A stretch of DNA of 64,000 nucleotides from JAIOSF01 sp963677755 (GTDB lineage Bacteria; Campylobacterota; Campylobacteria; Campylobacterales; Arcobacteraceae): assembly GCA_963677755.1 (NCBI GenBank), contig OY782506.1:682001-746000 (forward strand), read 5' to 3'. Below, one piece after another: positions 16,854-25,289 of the stretch. Every line of letters begins with the position of its first letter. Within the stretch, counting starts at the first letter, position 1. The position numbers and the translations under genes are program-made. The notes under the pieces were generated by a model. That model was not told the origin of the DNA, searched no databases, and saw only the letters and a list, made by a program, of their open reading frames with translations.

Positions 16854-17332
16854 AAATAGTAGTTATATTTTTACTGATGCTGTCAAATATTTATGCACAT
16901 CCGCATTATTTTGTGGATGCTTCAATTGATATACAAAAAAGTAAAATAAGTCATACATGGTTATTTGATAGGATTAATTCAAGGCTTTTGATATTTGAGT
17001 TTGATAAAAACAAAAATAAACAGTTTGAAAAAGAGGAGCAACTCTCTTTTTTGAAAGCACATTTTGAAAAGTTGCAAGGGGATAATTATAACCTTTTTAT
17101 ACAAATAGATTCAGATGAACTAGTAGCAGTCCCATCAAATAGAAAAGTTAGAATTATAAATAAAAGGGTTGAAGTGAGTTTTGATATTTTATTAAAAATA
17201 GAAGAAGGTGGCGTTTTGTGTACTATAGATCCAACTTTATATTATGCATATAAATTAAAAGATGTAAATTCTATTTATAAATATGAAAGAGAAGTTAGTG
17301 AACATGACTACTGTTTAGGAGTAACGAAATGA
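16850..17332 (+). CDS. DUF1007 family periplasmic protein (second copy)
   Basis: The protein has 160 residues with a signal peptide ending at YA followed by HPHYFVD, the family's His-containing mature N-terminus. An EF-hand-like stretch, DKNKNKQFEKEEQ, is at about residue 48. It is paralogous to 4645-5172, but here follows its NicO partner instead of preceding it. It overlaps both neighbours by 4 bases. A periplasmic metal-binding accessory of the NicO transporter is the most likely role. Confidence 0.8.
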   Translation: MKIVVIFLLMLSNIYAHPHYFVDASIDIQKSKISHTWLFDRINSRLLIFEFDKNKNKQFEKEEQLSFLKAHFEKLQGDNYNLFIQIDSDELVAVPSNRKVRIINKRVEVSFDILLKIEEGGVLCTIDPTLYYAYKLKDVNSIYKYEREVSEHDYCLGVTK

Positions 17333-17640
17333 GAATCTTTGTATTGATTTTAATGATTTTTCTATTTGGGTGGGCACATCCTGTTAGTTATACTATTGAT
17401 TTAAAAGTGGAGTATGATGAGATGAAAAAAGAGATTACAGTATATTGTCAAAGCAATAGTAGAAATAAATGTGGTCTTCATAATTTCCACTTTTTAGATA
17501 AGGATGCAACTATCTTAAAAACTGAGAAGTTCCCTTTTTTAAAAAATAAGACTACTGTTCTTTTAGATAAAAAACCATCTACAATGATATTCTTTTTAAG
17601 AAAAATACCAGCTCATACATATAGAGTGATTATTGAATAA
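17329..17640 (+). CDS. Small exported protein of the NicO/DUF1007 unit
   Basis: The protein has 103 residues with a signal peptide (FVLILMIFLFGWA) followed by HPVSYTIDLKVEYDEMKK, reminiscent of the HPH start of DUF1007. Two Cys (YCQSNSRNKCG) are 8 residues apart and could form a disulfide or a metal site. The remainder is predicted mostly beta. I do not recognise a family. Coupling to the DUF1007 gene (4-base overlap) suggests a joint periplasmic function. Confidence 0.7.
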   Translation: MRIFVLILMIFLFGWAHPVSYTIDLKVEYDEMKKEITVYCQSNSRNKCGLHNFHFLDKDATILKTEKFPFLKNKTTVLLDKKPSTMIFFLRKIPAHTYRVIIE

Positions 17641-17650
17641 TCAGATATTT

Positions 17651-17677
17651 GGAATAAAGAAGTTAACCCTTTATTCC
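17651..17677. terminator. Hairpin between convergent genes
   Basis: GGAATAAAG (17651-17659) pairs perfectly with CTTTATTCC (17669-17677) around a 9-base loop, between the ends of the small exported protein gene and nnrS. No T tract follows on either side. It could act as a weak bidirectional terminator or RNA 3' end stabiliser. Confidence 0.45.
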
Positions 17678-18895
17678 ATCTACTCTAGGAGTGAGTAAAA
17701 ATTCCTTTGTATGTATAAAATATAATATAAAAGGGATAATCCAAAATAGTATAGATATATACATAAGTAGCATATATGCGTTTGGAAAAAAAGGTATTAA
17801 AGTTCTACATAAAGTTGCAACAATAAGTAAAACAACACTAGTAGCTATCCACCAATTTGATTTAAGAACTCTTCCTGTATGTACATGTGCAATAATAACC
17901 ATAACCATAAAAAAAGATATTCCAAAAGCACCAGTAGTTAAAAAATGTCTAAATTCACTTAAATATCCAAATTCAAATAGATAAGAAAATCCTAAAACTC
18001 CATATCCTATAGCCATCATAATAACAATACTACTAAGATACCACATAAAAGGCTCTTTTAAAAGGGATTCAAACTGTAAATTATAATCATTTAAAATACC
18101 TAAAATAGCAGCACAACAAGCAAAGCCTAACCAACCTAAAATAGAATTAGCAGGATAAAAAAACTCAATAGCTGTAAATAAAATCACAGTAAATATTGCT
18201 AAATTGTATCTAAAAGGTTTCGCTATAAAAACATCATCTAATCCTTTGTGTTCTAAAATTTCGTTAATACCCTCCATATTTACCCTTCTAAGTGCTAGTA
18301 AAGTTAGTACCATAAATCCACCAAGTGCAAGATATAAAATATCCATAGAATTTATATCTATAAGTTCACCTTTAGAAGCAAAAAAAAGAGCTTGTAAAAT
18401 AGTTAAAGCAACAATAGTATAAGCGATACTTGAGTGTCTTTGAAGTTTATCTAAAACAACAGGCTTAAAAGCCCATATGATAATATAGAGCCATAAAGCA
18501 ATATTAATAATTCCTACAATATAGACTCCAACAATATCAATACCCCAAAAACTGATTCTTCCTGCTATCCATAACAAAATAATATTACTTAACCTTTTCC
18601 CAACTATTGGTACAAGTCCAGGGAAAAGTTCAGGAAGACCTGTAAAAATAAATCCCATCACACCAGCAACACCAACTCCAAAAAGAAGTTCATAAATATG
18701 CCAACTTAAAGGGTCATCAAAGATATTGATTACTCCACTAAACACAAATCCCCAAAGTACGACAAGAATTACCATATATAAAGGTAACAGTAAAAAAATA
18801 GGGCGAAACCCATAGGCTAAATAGGGTGGAATATTATCCTCATCGGGATAAAATTTATAGTGTTTTGTTGCATTTTGTTTTTTAATTCCACTCAT
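17663..18895 (-). CDS. nnrS: NnrS family haem-copper membrane protein
   Basis: The protein has 410 residues and about 12 hydrophobic helices. The NnrS family features are visible: PPYLAYGFRPIFLLLPLY near the start, WHIYELLFGVGVAGVMGFIFTGLPE, and HFLTTGAFG ... MVIIAHVHTGR. NnrS proteins bind haem and copper and protect against nitric oxide stress. The ATG shares one base with the stop of the ABC ATPase gene (TAATG), so it is the last gene of the receptor-ABC-nnrS unit. Why it is coupled to an uptake system behind a Fur box is unclear; it may handle the transported metal. Confidence 0.9.
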   Translation of the reverse strand: MSGIKKQNATKHYKFYPDEDNIPPYLAYGFRPIFLLLPLYMVILVVLWGFVFSGVINIFDDPLSWHIYELLFGVGVAGVMGFIFTGLPELFPGLVPIVGKRLSNIILLWIAGRISFWGIDIVGVYIVGIINIALWLYIIIWAFKPVVLDKLQRHSSIAYTIVALTILQALFFASKGELIDINSMDILYLALGGFMVLTLLALRRVNMEGINEILEHKGLDDVFIAKPFRYNLAIFTVILFTAIEFFYPANSILGWLGFACCAAILGILNDYNLQFESLLKEPFMWYLSSIVIMMAIGYGVLGFSYLFEFGYLSEFRHFLTTGAFGISFFMVMVIIAHVHTGRVLKSNWWIATSVVLLIVATLCRTLIPFFPNAYMLLMYISILFWIIPFILYFIHTKEFLLTPRVDGIKG

Positions 18896-19629
18896 TATAT
18901 TGCCTTTATCTCAAATGTGTTTATTACATCACAATCGTTTAAAAAATCCTGTGTTTTATCAAAAATAAATTTGTCATCTCTTTTATTTTTCTCTTCGTCT
19001 ATTGTATATGTTTTGATAATTTCTCCTGGGTCACTCTTCAAAAGTAAGATTCTGTCACTTAGTCGAATAGCTTCCATAAGATCATGTGTGATAAATAAAA
19101 CACTTGTATCAAACTCTTCACAACTTTTTAGTACAAAGTCTTGTAGTTCTCTTTTAAGCCCAATATCAAGTGCTGAAAATGGTTCATCCAAAAAAAGTAA
19201 TCTAGGTTTAGTAATCAAAGCTCTTGCAAAATTAACTCGCTGTTTCATCCCTCCACTTAAATCTTTTGGATATTTTATAAAGTCTTTCTCTTCAAGTCCA
19301 AATCTAAGAGCTATTTCACAGGCTTCTTTATAGGCAGTTTGATATTTTTTTGTTGTGATAATAGGGAGCATAATATTTTCAACTACTGTTTTCCAAGGAA
19401 GTAACCTAGCATCTTGAAAAGCAAATGCTGATGAGGTAAAACTATTTGTAATTTTACCTTCTGTTACATCAAGAAGATTACTACAAAGTTTTAGTAGTGT
19501 TGTTTTCCCACCGCCACTTGGACCTACGATACTTATAACTTCACCAGCTTGCAGTTTAAAATTGATATTATTTAAAATTTGTGTAAATCCAAAATAAAAA
19601 TTTAATTCACTTACTTTTAATCTCTCCAT
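18895..19629 (-). CDS. ABC transporter ATPase, NitT/TauT type
   Basis: The protein has 244 residues: Walker A GPSGGGKTT (about 36-44), signature LSGGMKQR, Walker B RLLFLDEPFSALD and an H-loop in FITHDLMEA. It overlaps the permease gene by 13 bases and is followed by nnrS. With the permease and binding protein it forms a complete importer of the nitrate/taurine/thiamine-precursor class. The substrate is not predictable from the ATPase. Confidence 0.93.
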   Translation of the reverse strand: MERLKVSELNFYFGFTQILNNINFKLQAGEVISIVGPSGGGKTTLLKLCSNLLDVTEGKITNSFTSSAFAFQDARLLPWKTVVENIMLPIITTKKYQTAYKEACEIALRFGLEEKDFIKYPKDLSGGMKQRVNFARALITKPRLLFLDEPFSALDIGLKRELQDFVLKSCEEFDTSVLFITHDLMEAIRLSDRILLLKSDPGEIIKTYTIDEEKNKRDDKFIFDKTQDFLNDCDVINTFEIKAI

Positions 19630-20399
19630 GACTCAACCTCTTTTTTAATTGGTTCTAAAATAATATATTCAACAAAAAGCAAAACACCTACCATTGTCAT
19701 AACTAAAGCTAAAGCAGTTGGAGTATCAAGATGACTTCTAGCAACGGCTAGTGAAGCTCCAATCCCATCATTTGCACTTAAAAGTTCTGCCATAATTACA
19801 ATTTTCCAACTCATACCTAAAGCACTTACCCACGATGGAAAGAGATAGGAAAAAAGATGAGGAAAATAAAGGTCTTTACATTTTTGCCAAAAACTCAAAT
19901 GGAAACTATCCATCATCTCTTTGAAATCTCCCTCTAAAGTACGACTTCCTTGTAAAGCACCTACAAAGACAATAGGAAAAGAAGCAATTACAACAGTAAA
20001 CATAACAGTCATATCTCCAAAACCAAACCAAATCATAGCAAGAACTATCCATGCAATTGGGGGAATTCCTACTAAAATAGTCACTATAGGACGACTCATA
20101 ATTGAAGCAGTTATAAAATAGCCAGCAACGAGACCCATAACTGTTCCTATAGCTAAAGATATTCCAAACCCCATAACACCTCTTTTAATAGTAAGGAGTA
20201 AATTTTCTATAAATTCATTTTGACTAAAAAGTGTAATCATCGTTTCTACTACCTCTTTGGGAGAGGGAAGTACAAGATCACCATATAGTTGGTTTCCCAT
20301 ATCCCAAAAAGCTAAAAAAAGGAAGATTGAGGAGATACTACCCCAACCACTCCATAAAAACCAAGGGAAATCTTTGATTATTTTAAAAATTGTTTTCAT
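19617..20399 (-). CDS. ABC transporter permease, NitT/TauT type
   Basis: The protein has 260 residues and six membrane helices, of the BPD_transp_1 fold. A cytoplasmic loop typical of the SsuC/TauC group is seen (MMDSFHLSFWQKCKDLYFPHL). It overlaps the binding-protein gene by 4 bases and the ATPase gene by 13. It forms the inner-membrane channel of the importer. Confidence 0.92.
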   Translation of the reverse strand: MKTIFKIIKDFPWFLWSGWGSISSIFLFLAFWDMGNQLYGDLVLPSPKEVVETMITLFSQNEFIENLLLTIKRGVMGFGISLAIGTVMGLVAGYFITASIMSRPIVTILVGIPPIAWIVLAMIWFGFGDMTVMFTVVIASFPIVFVGALQGSRTLEGDFKEMMDSFHLSFWQKCKDLYFPHLFSYLFPSWVSALGMSWKIVIMAELLSANDGIGASLAVARSHLDTPTALALVMTMVGVLLFVEYIILEPIKKEVESWRD

Positions 20400-21361
20400 T
20401 TAAAATAGAGTCCTTCATCTGGCATTTTTCCACCTATTAGTTTTGGTTCTATTTCTAGAAGTACTTCAAAGAATTTTTCCAAATTTTTTTTAGCATCAAT
20501 TGCACTTATAGGATCTATTTGTACATTTGGAATAGAGTTAGCAACTGCTTGGGGTGAAAAAAAGTCTATATACTCTTTTACTAAAATTCCTGCTTCATCT
20601 GGATTGCTTTTATACCAGTTGACTGCTTTTTTGTATTCCTCTTCTACTCTTGAAGCTATATGATTATCAAGTTTTCCAACTGTTGCTATAGCAGCTTGTG
20701 GTATTTTTCCTCCCACTTGAAAAACTCTTCCCCACTCTTTTTGTAAGTTTACACTTCTATAGATATCAGGAGCTATGAGTTTTAGAGGAAATGAACCTGT
20801 TTTTATCATGGCCATTGAAGTTGCAGGTTCTGCTAAAAGAACATTGTCAGCTCTTCTTAAAATAAGCATCTGCATAGCATCAGGAGGTGTTGGTGCATAC
20901 TGTATATCAAAATCTTTTTTCGGATCAAGTCCAGCTTTTTTCATAATAGCTTGCAGTACGATATCAGGCATATCACTTCTAAATGGTACAACAACTTGTT
21001 CCCCTTTTAAATCCTCTATAGTTTTGATATTTTTATCTCTTGAAACTATCTCTAAAATACCCCAAATTGAGACATTAAGAAGTTTTATCTCCTCTTTTTT
21101 ATTGTATAAATTTGCAGCAACATTTGTTGGAACTGCAACGATATGTGCCTCTTTTTTTAGAAGTATGGCTCGTAATTCATCTGGATTTTTCCAAAGTCTA
21201 AATTCTACTTTATTAGCCACATCATCTAAAGCACCACTTTGAATCATTTTGAAAAAAGGGTGAGAAACAGTAGCCACAGGACCCGCAATGATAAGTTTGT
21301 CCATCTTTTGTATAGCAAAAACATTGGAGATAAATAAAAATAGTAATAATAACTTTTTCAT
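20396..21361 (-). CDS. Substrate-binding protein, NMT1/ThiY-like ABC type
   Basis: The protein has 321 residues with a signal peptide (LLLLFLFISNVFA). The body resembles the NMT1/TauA group (LIIAGPVATVSHPFFKMI; IKTIEDLKGEQVVVPFRSDMPDIV). Its start shares a base with the receptor stop, so the receptor and the ABC importer are made together, which implies that both carry the same ligand across the two membranes. A Fur box upstream of the receptor argues for an iron or haem-related ligand. Family members bind small organic molecules, so a chelate or chelator precursor is possible. Confidence 0.88.
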   Translation of the reverse strand: MKKLLLLFLFISNVFAIQKMDKLIIAGPVATVSHPFFKMIQSGALDDVANKVEFRLWKNPDELRAILLKKEAHIVAVPTNVAANLYNKKEEIKLLNVSIWGILEIVSRDKNIKTIEDLKGEQVVVPFRSDMPDIVLQAIMKKAGLDPKKDFDIQYAPTPPDAMQMLILRRADNVLLAEPATSMAMIKTGSFPLKLIAPDIYRSVNLQKEWGRVFQVGGKIPQAAIATVGKLDNHIASRVEEEYKKAVNWYKSNPDEAGILVKEYIDFFSPQAVANSIPNVQIDPISAIDAKKNLEKFFEVLLEIEPKLIGGKMPDEGLYFK

Positions 21362-23496
21362 TAGAAACTCACATTCATACCAGCAAAGTAGTATCTTCCA
21401 CTACTACTTCCAAGTACATCATCAATCTCTTTATCTGTTATATTATCAATACCTGCATAGAGTGATATATGTTTTGTATAATCATAGTTGATATTCCAAT
21501 TTAGTGTTGTATAACTATTTGTTGTACTATTTACTATTGTCTCTGTTGGAGTGCCTCTATTGATAGTTTCTTGATAATATTGCTCACCAACATATTTTGC
21601 CCCAATTGAACTATCTATATCTTCAGTAATATTGTAAGCTAGGTTTAGATTTACTATTCTATCTGGATTAAATTCTAACTCTTCATTTGTTTGTTCATTT
21701 TTTGTTTTAAGTTCTGTCCAGTTAAATTGAACATCCAATTTACTATTAATTTGGTGTTGAAGAGCTAGTTCCATACCATAACTTTTTGCTTTGTCTAGAT
21801 TTTCAAAAGTGTAATAAGTTCCTTTGTTTACTTGACTTATTAGATCTTCAATATTGTTGTAAAAAAGTGCAAAATCATATTTTGTATTTTTAATTTGACC
21901 ATTGAAACCTACTTCATAGGTTAAAGTTGATTCAGGTTTTAATTCATAAGTTGTTTTTCCCAAAGTTGCATCAATTGTATCTGCTCCTCTTTGCATACCA
22001 CTTGCAGTATTTTTAAAAATATAAAGTTCTCTTAAATCTGGGGCTCTATATCCTTGTGCAATATTTGCTCTTAAATTAAACTCTTTTGAGAAGTTTTTAA
22101 CTGCTCCAAATTTAAAAGTTGCTTTACTATCATTGTTGCTTATATCATCGTATCTTGCACCGAAAATGGCATTAAGAGTATCATCTATTGTCCATTCATC
22201 TTGTAAATATAGTGCTTTGTAATCTACTTTTTTTTCAGTGAGTTCACTTGATTGGGTAAAAACACTTGCTTCTCGTTTCTCTTTTCTTGTTTCAACTCCA
22301 GCTGTTAATAGGTGACTTTCATTTAAAAAGTAGTTGGCTATTGCTTCAAAACTTCTCACATCAACATTTGCTGTCATACCATTTTGGGCAGAGTCTGCTT
22401 GGCTTGAATATTTCAGTTCATTCCAATTAGGTGTTGTAGTTGTGTTTTTTTTCTCATAATAACTTTTGTATCCTCTAAGTTGCACTACTAAGTCATCAGT
22501 TGCATTTATCTTAAAATCAATGGCAGTATCAAGTCTTTCATTTTTATCTTCAGAGTCTACAGGTATATTATATACTGGGATAAAACCAGTTCCTGCAGCA
22601 ACATTTGATGGGTGAAAATATCCTATGTAGCTTCCATTTCTCTCTTCATCGAATTTATTAAATTCAAATCCAGCTGTTACACTATCACTAAATTCATATT
22701 CAACTCTTCCACCATAAGTTAATATGTCACTTTCCTCTTTATATGTAACATTATGAAAGTAGTTATCACTTAAGCCATTTAATTGTGCAGATAGTCCTAC
22801 TGCAGCTGATGGTTTTACAGTGGTTACGCCTGTAGGTATTTGTTTTACATAAACATCTGCATTTTCTTGTTGTGTGTAAGGAGTTGTTTTTGTTTTGTTT
22901 ATATAAAAGCTATAGCCTAGTTTCTCTTTTTTTCCTTTTACACTTAGGTTTATATTTTTATTTTTATCATCACCATCACTATTTTGACCATATCGTATAC
23001 CAAAATCTATAGTAGGTGTTGAAGTTGGTTTTTTTGTGATGATGTTAATAATACCACCTGTTGCATCAGCACCATATAAAGTACTCATAGGACCTTTTAC
23101 TATCTCTATTTTTTCTATTTGACTAGCAGGAATTCTATCTAAGTCATAAGGATTTGATACCTCTCCACTTAGTCTTCTTCCATCAACTAAAATCAATGTA
23201 CCATTTGTACTCATACCTCTTATACTTACTGACGATTTTGATTTACTACTTGCATTTGGAAATGTTCCATATTGTATATTTAATCCAGAAGTACGACTTA
23301 AAATATCTTTGAGTGATTCTGCTCCCATTTTTTTTATATCTTGTTCACTTATAACTGAAACACTAGCAGCCACACCATCAATTTTTTTTTCTGTTTTAGT
23401 TGCAGATGATATTGTTACAACATCCTCTAATACTATTGTGTCATTTCCTATTAGTAAATTAGAAGCTATGATACTTAGTAATACCGTTTTTTTCAT
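21361..23496 (-). CDS. TonB-dependent outer-membrane receptor (ABC-linked)
   Basis: The protein has 711 residues from the ATG at 23494-23496, chosen because GGAG lies 7 bases upstream; an ATG 12 bases earlier is less well placed. It has a signal peptide and a plug domain with SVSIRGMSTNGTLILVDGRR and IEIVKGPMSTLYGADATGG, typical of siderophore or vitamin receptors, then the barrel ending in MNVSF. It begins the receptor-ABC-nnrS unit, with a Fur box 112 bases upstream and a leader hairpin in between. Confidence 0.92.
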   Translation of the reverse strand: MKKTVLLSIIASNLLIGNDTIVLEDVVTISSATKTEKKIDGVAASVSVISEQDIKKMGAESLKDILSRTSGLNIQYGTFPNASSKSKSSVSIRGMSTNGTLILVDGRRLSGEVSNPYDLDRIPASQIEKIEIVKGPMSTLYGADATGGIINIITKKPTSTPTIDFGIRYGQNSDGDDKNKNINLSVKGKKEKLGYSFYINKTKTTPYTQQENADVYVKQIPTGVTTVKPSAAVGLSAQLNGLSDNYFHNVTYKEESDILTYGGRVEYEFSDSVTAGFEFNKFDEERNGSYIGYFHPSNVAAGTGFIPVYNIPVDSEDKNERLDTAIDFKINATDDLVVQLRGYKSYYEKKNTTTTPNWNELKYSSQADSAQNGMTANVDVRSFEAIANYFLNESHLLTAGVETRKEKREASVFTQSSELTEKKVDYKALYLQDEWTIDDTLNAIFGARYDDISNNDSKATFKFGAVKNFSKEFNLRANIAQGYRAPDLRELYIFKNTASGMQRGADTIDATLGKTTYELKPESTLTYEVGFNGQIKNTKYDFALFYNNIEDLISQVNKGTYYTFENLDKAKSYGMELALQHQINSKLDVQFNWTELKTKNEQTNEELEFNPDRIVNLNLAYNITEDIDSSIGAKYVGEQYYQETINRGTPTETIVNSTTNSYTTLNWNINYDYTKHISLYAGIDNITDKEIDDVLGSSSGRYYFAGMNVSF

Positions 23497-23531
23497 AATA
23501 TTCTCCATTTTTGTATTCTTATTCGAAATTC

Positions 23532-23553
23532 AGATAGCCTTTTTAGGCTATCT
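23532..23553 (-). other. Hairpin in the leader of the TonB receptor gene
   Basis: AGATAGCC (23532-23539) and GGCTATCT (23546-23553) pair perfectly around TTTTTA. It lies between the Fur box and the ribosome site of the receptor gene. No T run follows on the minus strand, so it is not an obvious terminator; an RNA-level control or stabilising element is possible. Confidence 0.5.
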
Positions 23554-23607
23554 ACAGCGATAAAACTTTTTTAGTATCATAATAATCCTTTCGCGTATTT
23601 TACTATT

Positions 23608-23626
23608 AATGATAATCAATATCATT
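23608..23626. promoter_or_regulatory. Fur box upstream of TonB receptor/ABC unit
   Basis: AATGATAATCAATATCATT is a 9-1-9 inverted repeat with one mismatch, close to the classical Fur consensus. Confidence 0.8.
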
Positions 23627-23642
23627 GACTTAAATCAAGATT

Positions 23643-23834
23643 TTATTTATATTTTAGATTAAATTGTGAAGTAAGTTCATATTGAATATCATGAGCTTCA
23701 AGAATGTCCACTATCTCTAAAAGCTCATTTATATCTGGTATTGTAGAGGGTCTTTTGTTTGTAAAGTGTTTATTCTCAATATTTAATTTATAGTTACGAA
23801 AATGACTAAATTTATGTATGATATTTTGACTCAT
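23643..23834 (-). CDS. Small protein of a three-member 64-residue family (copy C)
   Basis: The protein has 63 residues. It aligns along its length with the proteins at 32825-33019 and 34718-34912: an N-terminal part with xxNYKLNxxNK, then IxELLEIVDILEAHDIQYEL. No signal peptide, membrane segment or Cys is present, so it is probably cytosolic. It follows tonB2 with a gap of 13 bases and is the last gene of the exbB2-exbD2-hemP-receptor-tonB2 unit. Function is unknown; the family's placement only in iron-uptake units in this window points to iron limitation. Confidence 0.7.
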   Translation of the reverse strand: MSQNIIHKFSHFRNYKLNIENKHFTNKRPSTIPDINELLEIVDILEAHDIQYELTSQFNLKYK

Positions 23835-23847
23835 AATATTTTCTTAT

Positions 23848-24534
23848 TTAATTTAATCTAAAAGCAATTGGTAAGAGAATAGTTGTTCTACTATTTGGTT
23901 TTGGTAACTCTTTTCCATACATTGATTTTACAGCTTTTAGAGCAGCTTTATCAAGATGTTTTTTCCCTGAAGATTTAGTGATACTATATTCAAGAAGTTT
24001 TCCAGATTTAGAAATCACTAGCTTGACCTCTATAGTTCCCTCCCATCCCATCCGTTTAGCAATATTTGGATATCTTAAATTTGATAAAACCATATCTCTT
24101 ATAATTGTAAAATTCGTTTTAACAAATGCTTGCTGTTGTTTTTTAGTATCATTTATTTGGTTTGTTTTCACAGGTTTTAACCTCTTTTTTGGTTGAATTG
24201 GTTCATCTTTTTTTGGTAGTTCTATATCTTTTGTTTTTTTTGTAGGTTTTGGTTCAGCCCTTTTATGAACTATTGGTTTATGTTTTGGCTCTATTTTTTT
24301 TACAGGCTTAGATTTTGCAACTATTTTCTTTATAGGTTTTGGTTCAGGCTTAGATTTTTCTATATTGTGTTTTTTAGGATGATAACTTATCAAATCAATT
24401 GAAATTGTTTTTTCTTTATCTGCTAATTTCATAGGTTCATCATCATTTATTAAGAATGCTGCTAAAAGTGTAGAGTGAAGTAAAAGAGATAAAAATATCC
24501 CTTTTAGTTCATTGTTTCTAAATATATTTTTCAT
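23848..24534 (-). CDS. tonB: TonB energy transducer (second set)
   Basis: The protein has 228 residues: an N-terminal anchor (GIFLSLLLHSTLLAAFLI), a Lys/Pro-rich spacer (about 55-120) and a TonB C-terminal domain (YPNIAKRMGWEGTIEVKLVI) very like that of TonB1. It lies at the end of an operon that also encodes ExbB2, ExbD2, HemP and a receptor. Having two dedicated TonB sets suggests separate receptors or conditions. Confidence 0.93.
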   Translation of the reverse strand: MKNIFRNNELKGIFLSLLLHSTLLAAFLINDDEPMKLADKEKTISIDLISYHPKKHNIEKSKPEPKPIKKIVAKSKPVKKIEPKHKPIVHKRAEPKPTKKTKDIELPKKDEPIQPKKRLKPVKTNQINDTKKQQQAFVKTNFTIIRDMVLSNLRYPNIAKRMGWEGTIEVKLVISKSGKLLEYSITKSSGKKHLDKAALKAVKSMYGKELPKPNSRTTILLPIAFRLN

Positions 24535-24536
24535 AT

Positions 24537-24836
24537 TTATTCTACAATTGTATCACTTTGAACTTCAACTATATGACCTTTTCCTGCATCGAAAATAGCA
24601 GTATAGTTTCCTGTTGGTTTTTTAAAAGTAAAGTCACTAGTTTCTGTTAACTTTCCTTCTACTATAGTTTTATTATCTTGTTTAACTGAAAATTGTGTTC
24701 CTGCACCACTACTACCATCGCTAAAACCACCTTCGCAAGTTATAGTATTATCTCCATTGTCAAAACAATACATTATCGGTGTGTGTGCAAATGCTACACT
24801 AGATAATAATAAACTACTTATTAATATATTTTTCAT
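24537..24836 (-). CDS. Small exported protein, CFDNGDxTITCEGGFSDG family (copy 1)
   Basis: The protein has 99 residues from the ATG at 24834-24836, preceded by GGGGA; an ATG 12 bases earlier lacks a good site. After a signal peptide (ILISSLLLSSVAFA) comes HTPIMYCFDNGDNTITCEGG, with two Cys, an acidic Ca-loop-like run and an N-terminal His that could bind metal, and then FDAGKGHIVEV. It is a clear paralogue of the protein at 29650-29952, which follows feoB. Both sit in iron-uptake units; a periplasmic metal-binding role is inferred. Family unknown to me. Confidence 0.75.
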   Translation of the reverse strand: MKNILISSLLLSSVAFAHTPIMYCFDNGDNTITCEGGFSDGSSGAGTQFSVKQDNKTIVEGKLTETSDFTFKKPTGNYTAIFDAGKGHIVEVQSDTIVE

Positions 24837-24851
24837 TTGTTTCCCCATCTT

Positions 24852-25280
24852 TTAATTTGACACCCATACTTGCCACTGCTCTTTAGTAAGTACAGATTTT
24901 ATTTTTAATACAGCTTCAATTTTATACTCAATTGCTTTTTGTTTTAGTTGTGTAATTTTTGATATTTTAGATTTTAATTTATCATCAAGAATTTTACTCT
25001 TTTTTGTAATATCTCTTTGGATACTTTTTTCTAAAATAAATATCTCTTGCACCATAGGATTATATTTTCCATGCATAATTGGTCTTACATTTGTAGCAAA
25101 ATAAGCCTTTTGATCATCACTCAATTTTATTTTTCCTGATTTAAACATTTTTCCACCGGGAAAGGGGATACTTATTAAATCATTAGTCATCATTTTTTTA
25201 TTTTTTTTTGCACCATTATTTGCTGCAAATAAAGTAGAGCTTGTAATTAAAAGCGTTATAAGTAATATTTTGTTGAACAT
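24852..25280 (-). CDS. Periplasmic Spy/CpxP-like (LTxxQ) protein
   Basis: The protein has 142 residues with a signal peptide (ILLITLLITSSTLFA). The mature part is Lys-rich and helical, and ends with LTKEQWQVW, matching the LTxxQ motif of Spy/CpxP/CnrR-type periplasmic proteins; LSDDQKAYF earlier is similar. These are ATP-independent chaperones or metal-stress sensors. It lies 9 bases after the TonB receptor gene and may help receptor folding or sense metal. The assignment rests on the short motif and helical pattern. Confidence 0.65.
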   Translation of the reverse strand: MFNKILLITLLITSSTLFAANNGAKKNKKMMTNDLISIPFPGGKMFKSGKIKLSDDQKAYFATNVRPIMHGKYNPMVQEIFILEKSIQRDITKKSKILDDKLKSKISKITQLKQKAIEYKIEAVLKIKSVLTKEQWQVWVSN

Positions 25281-25289
25281 TTTTTTTCC

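Noticed and set aside
18860..19333. Plus-strand frame of 157 codons
   Set aside because: It is antisense to the ABC ATPase gene with clear Walker motifs.
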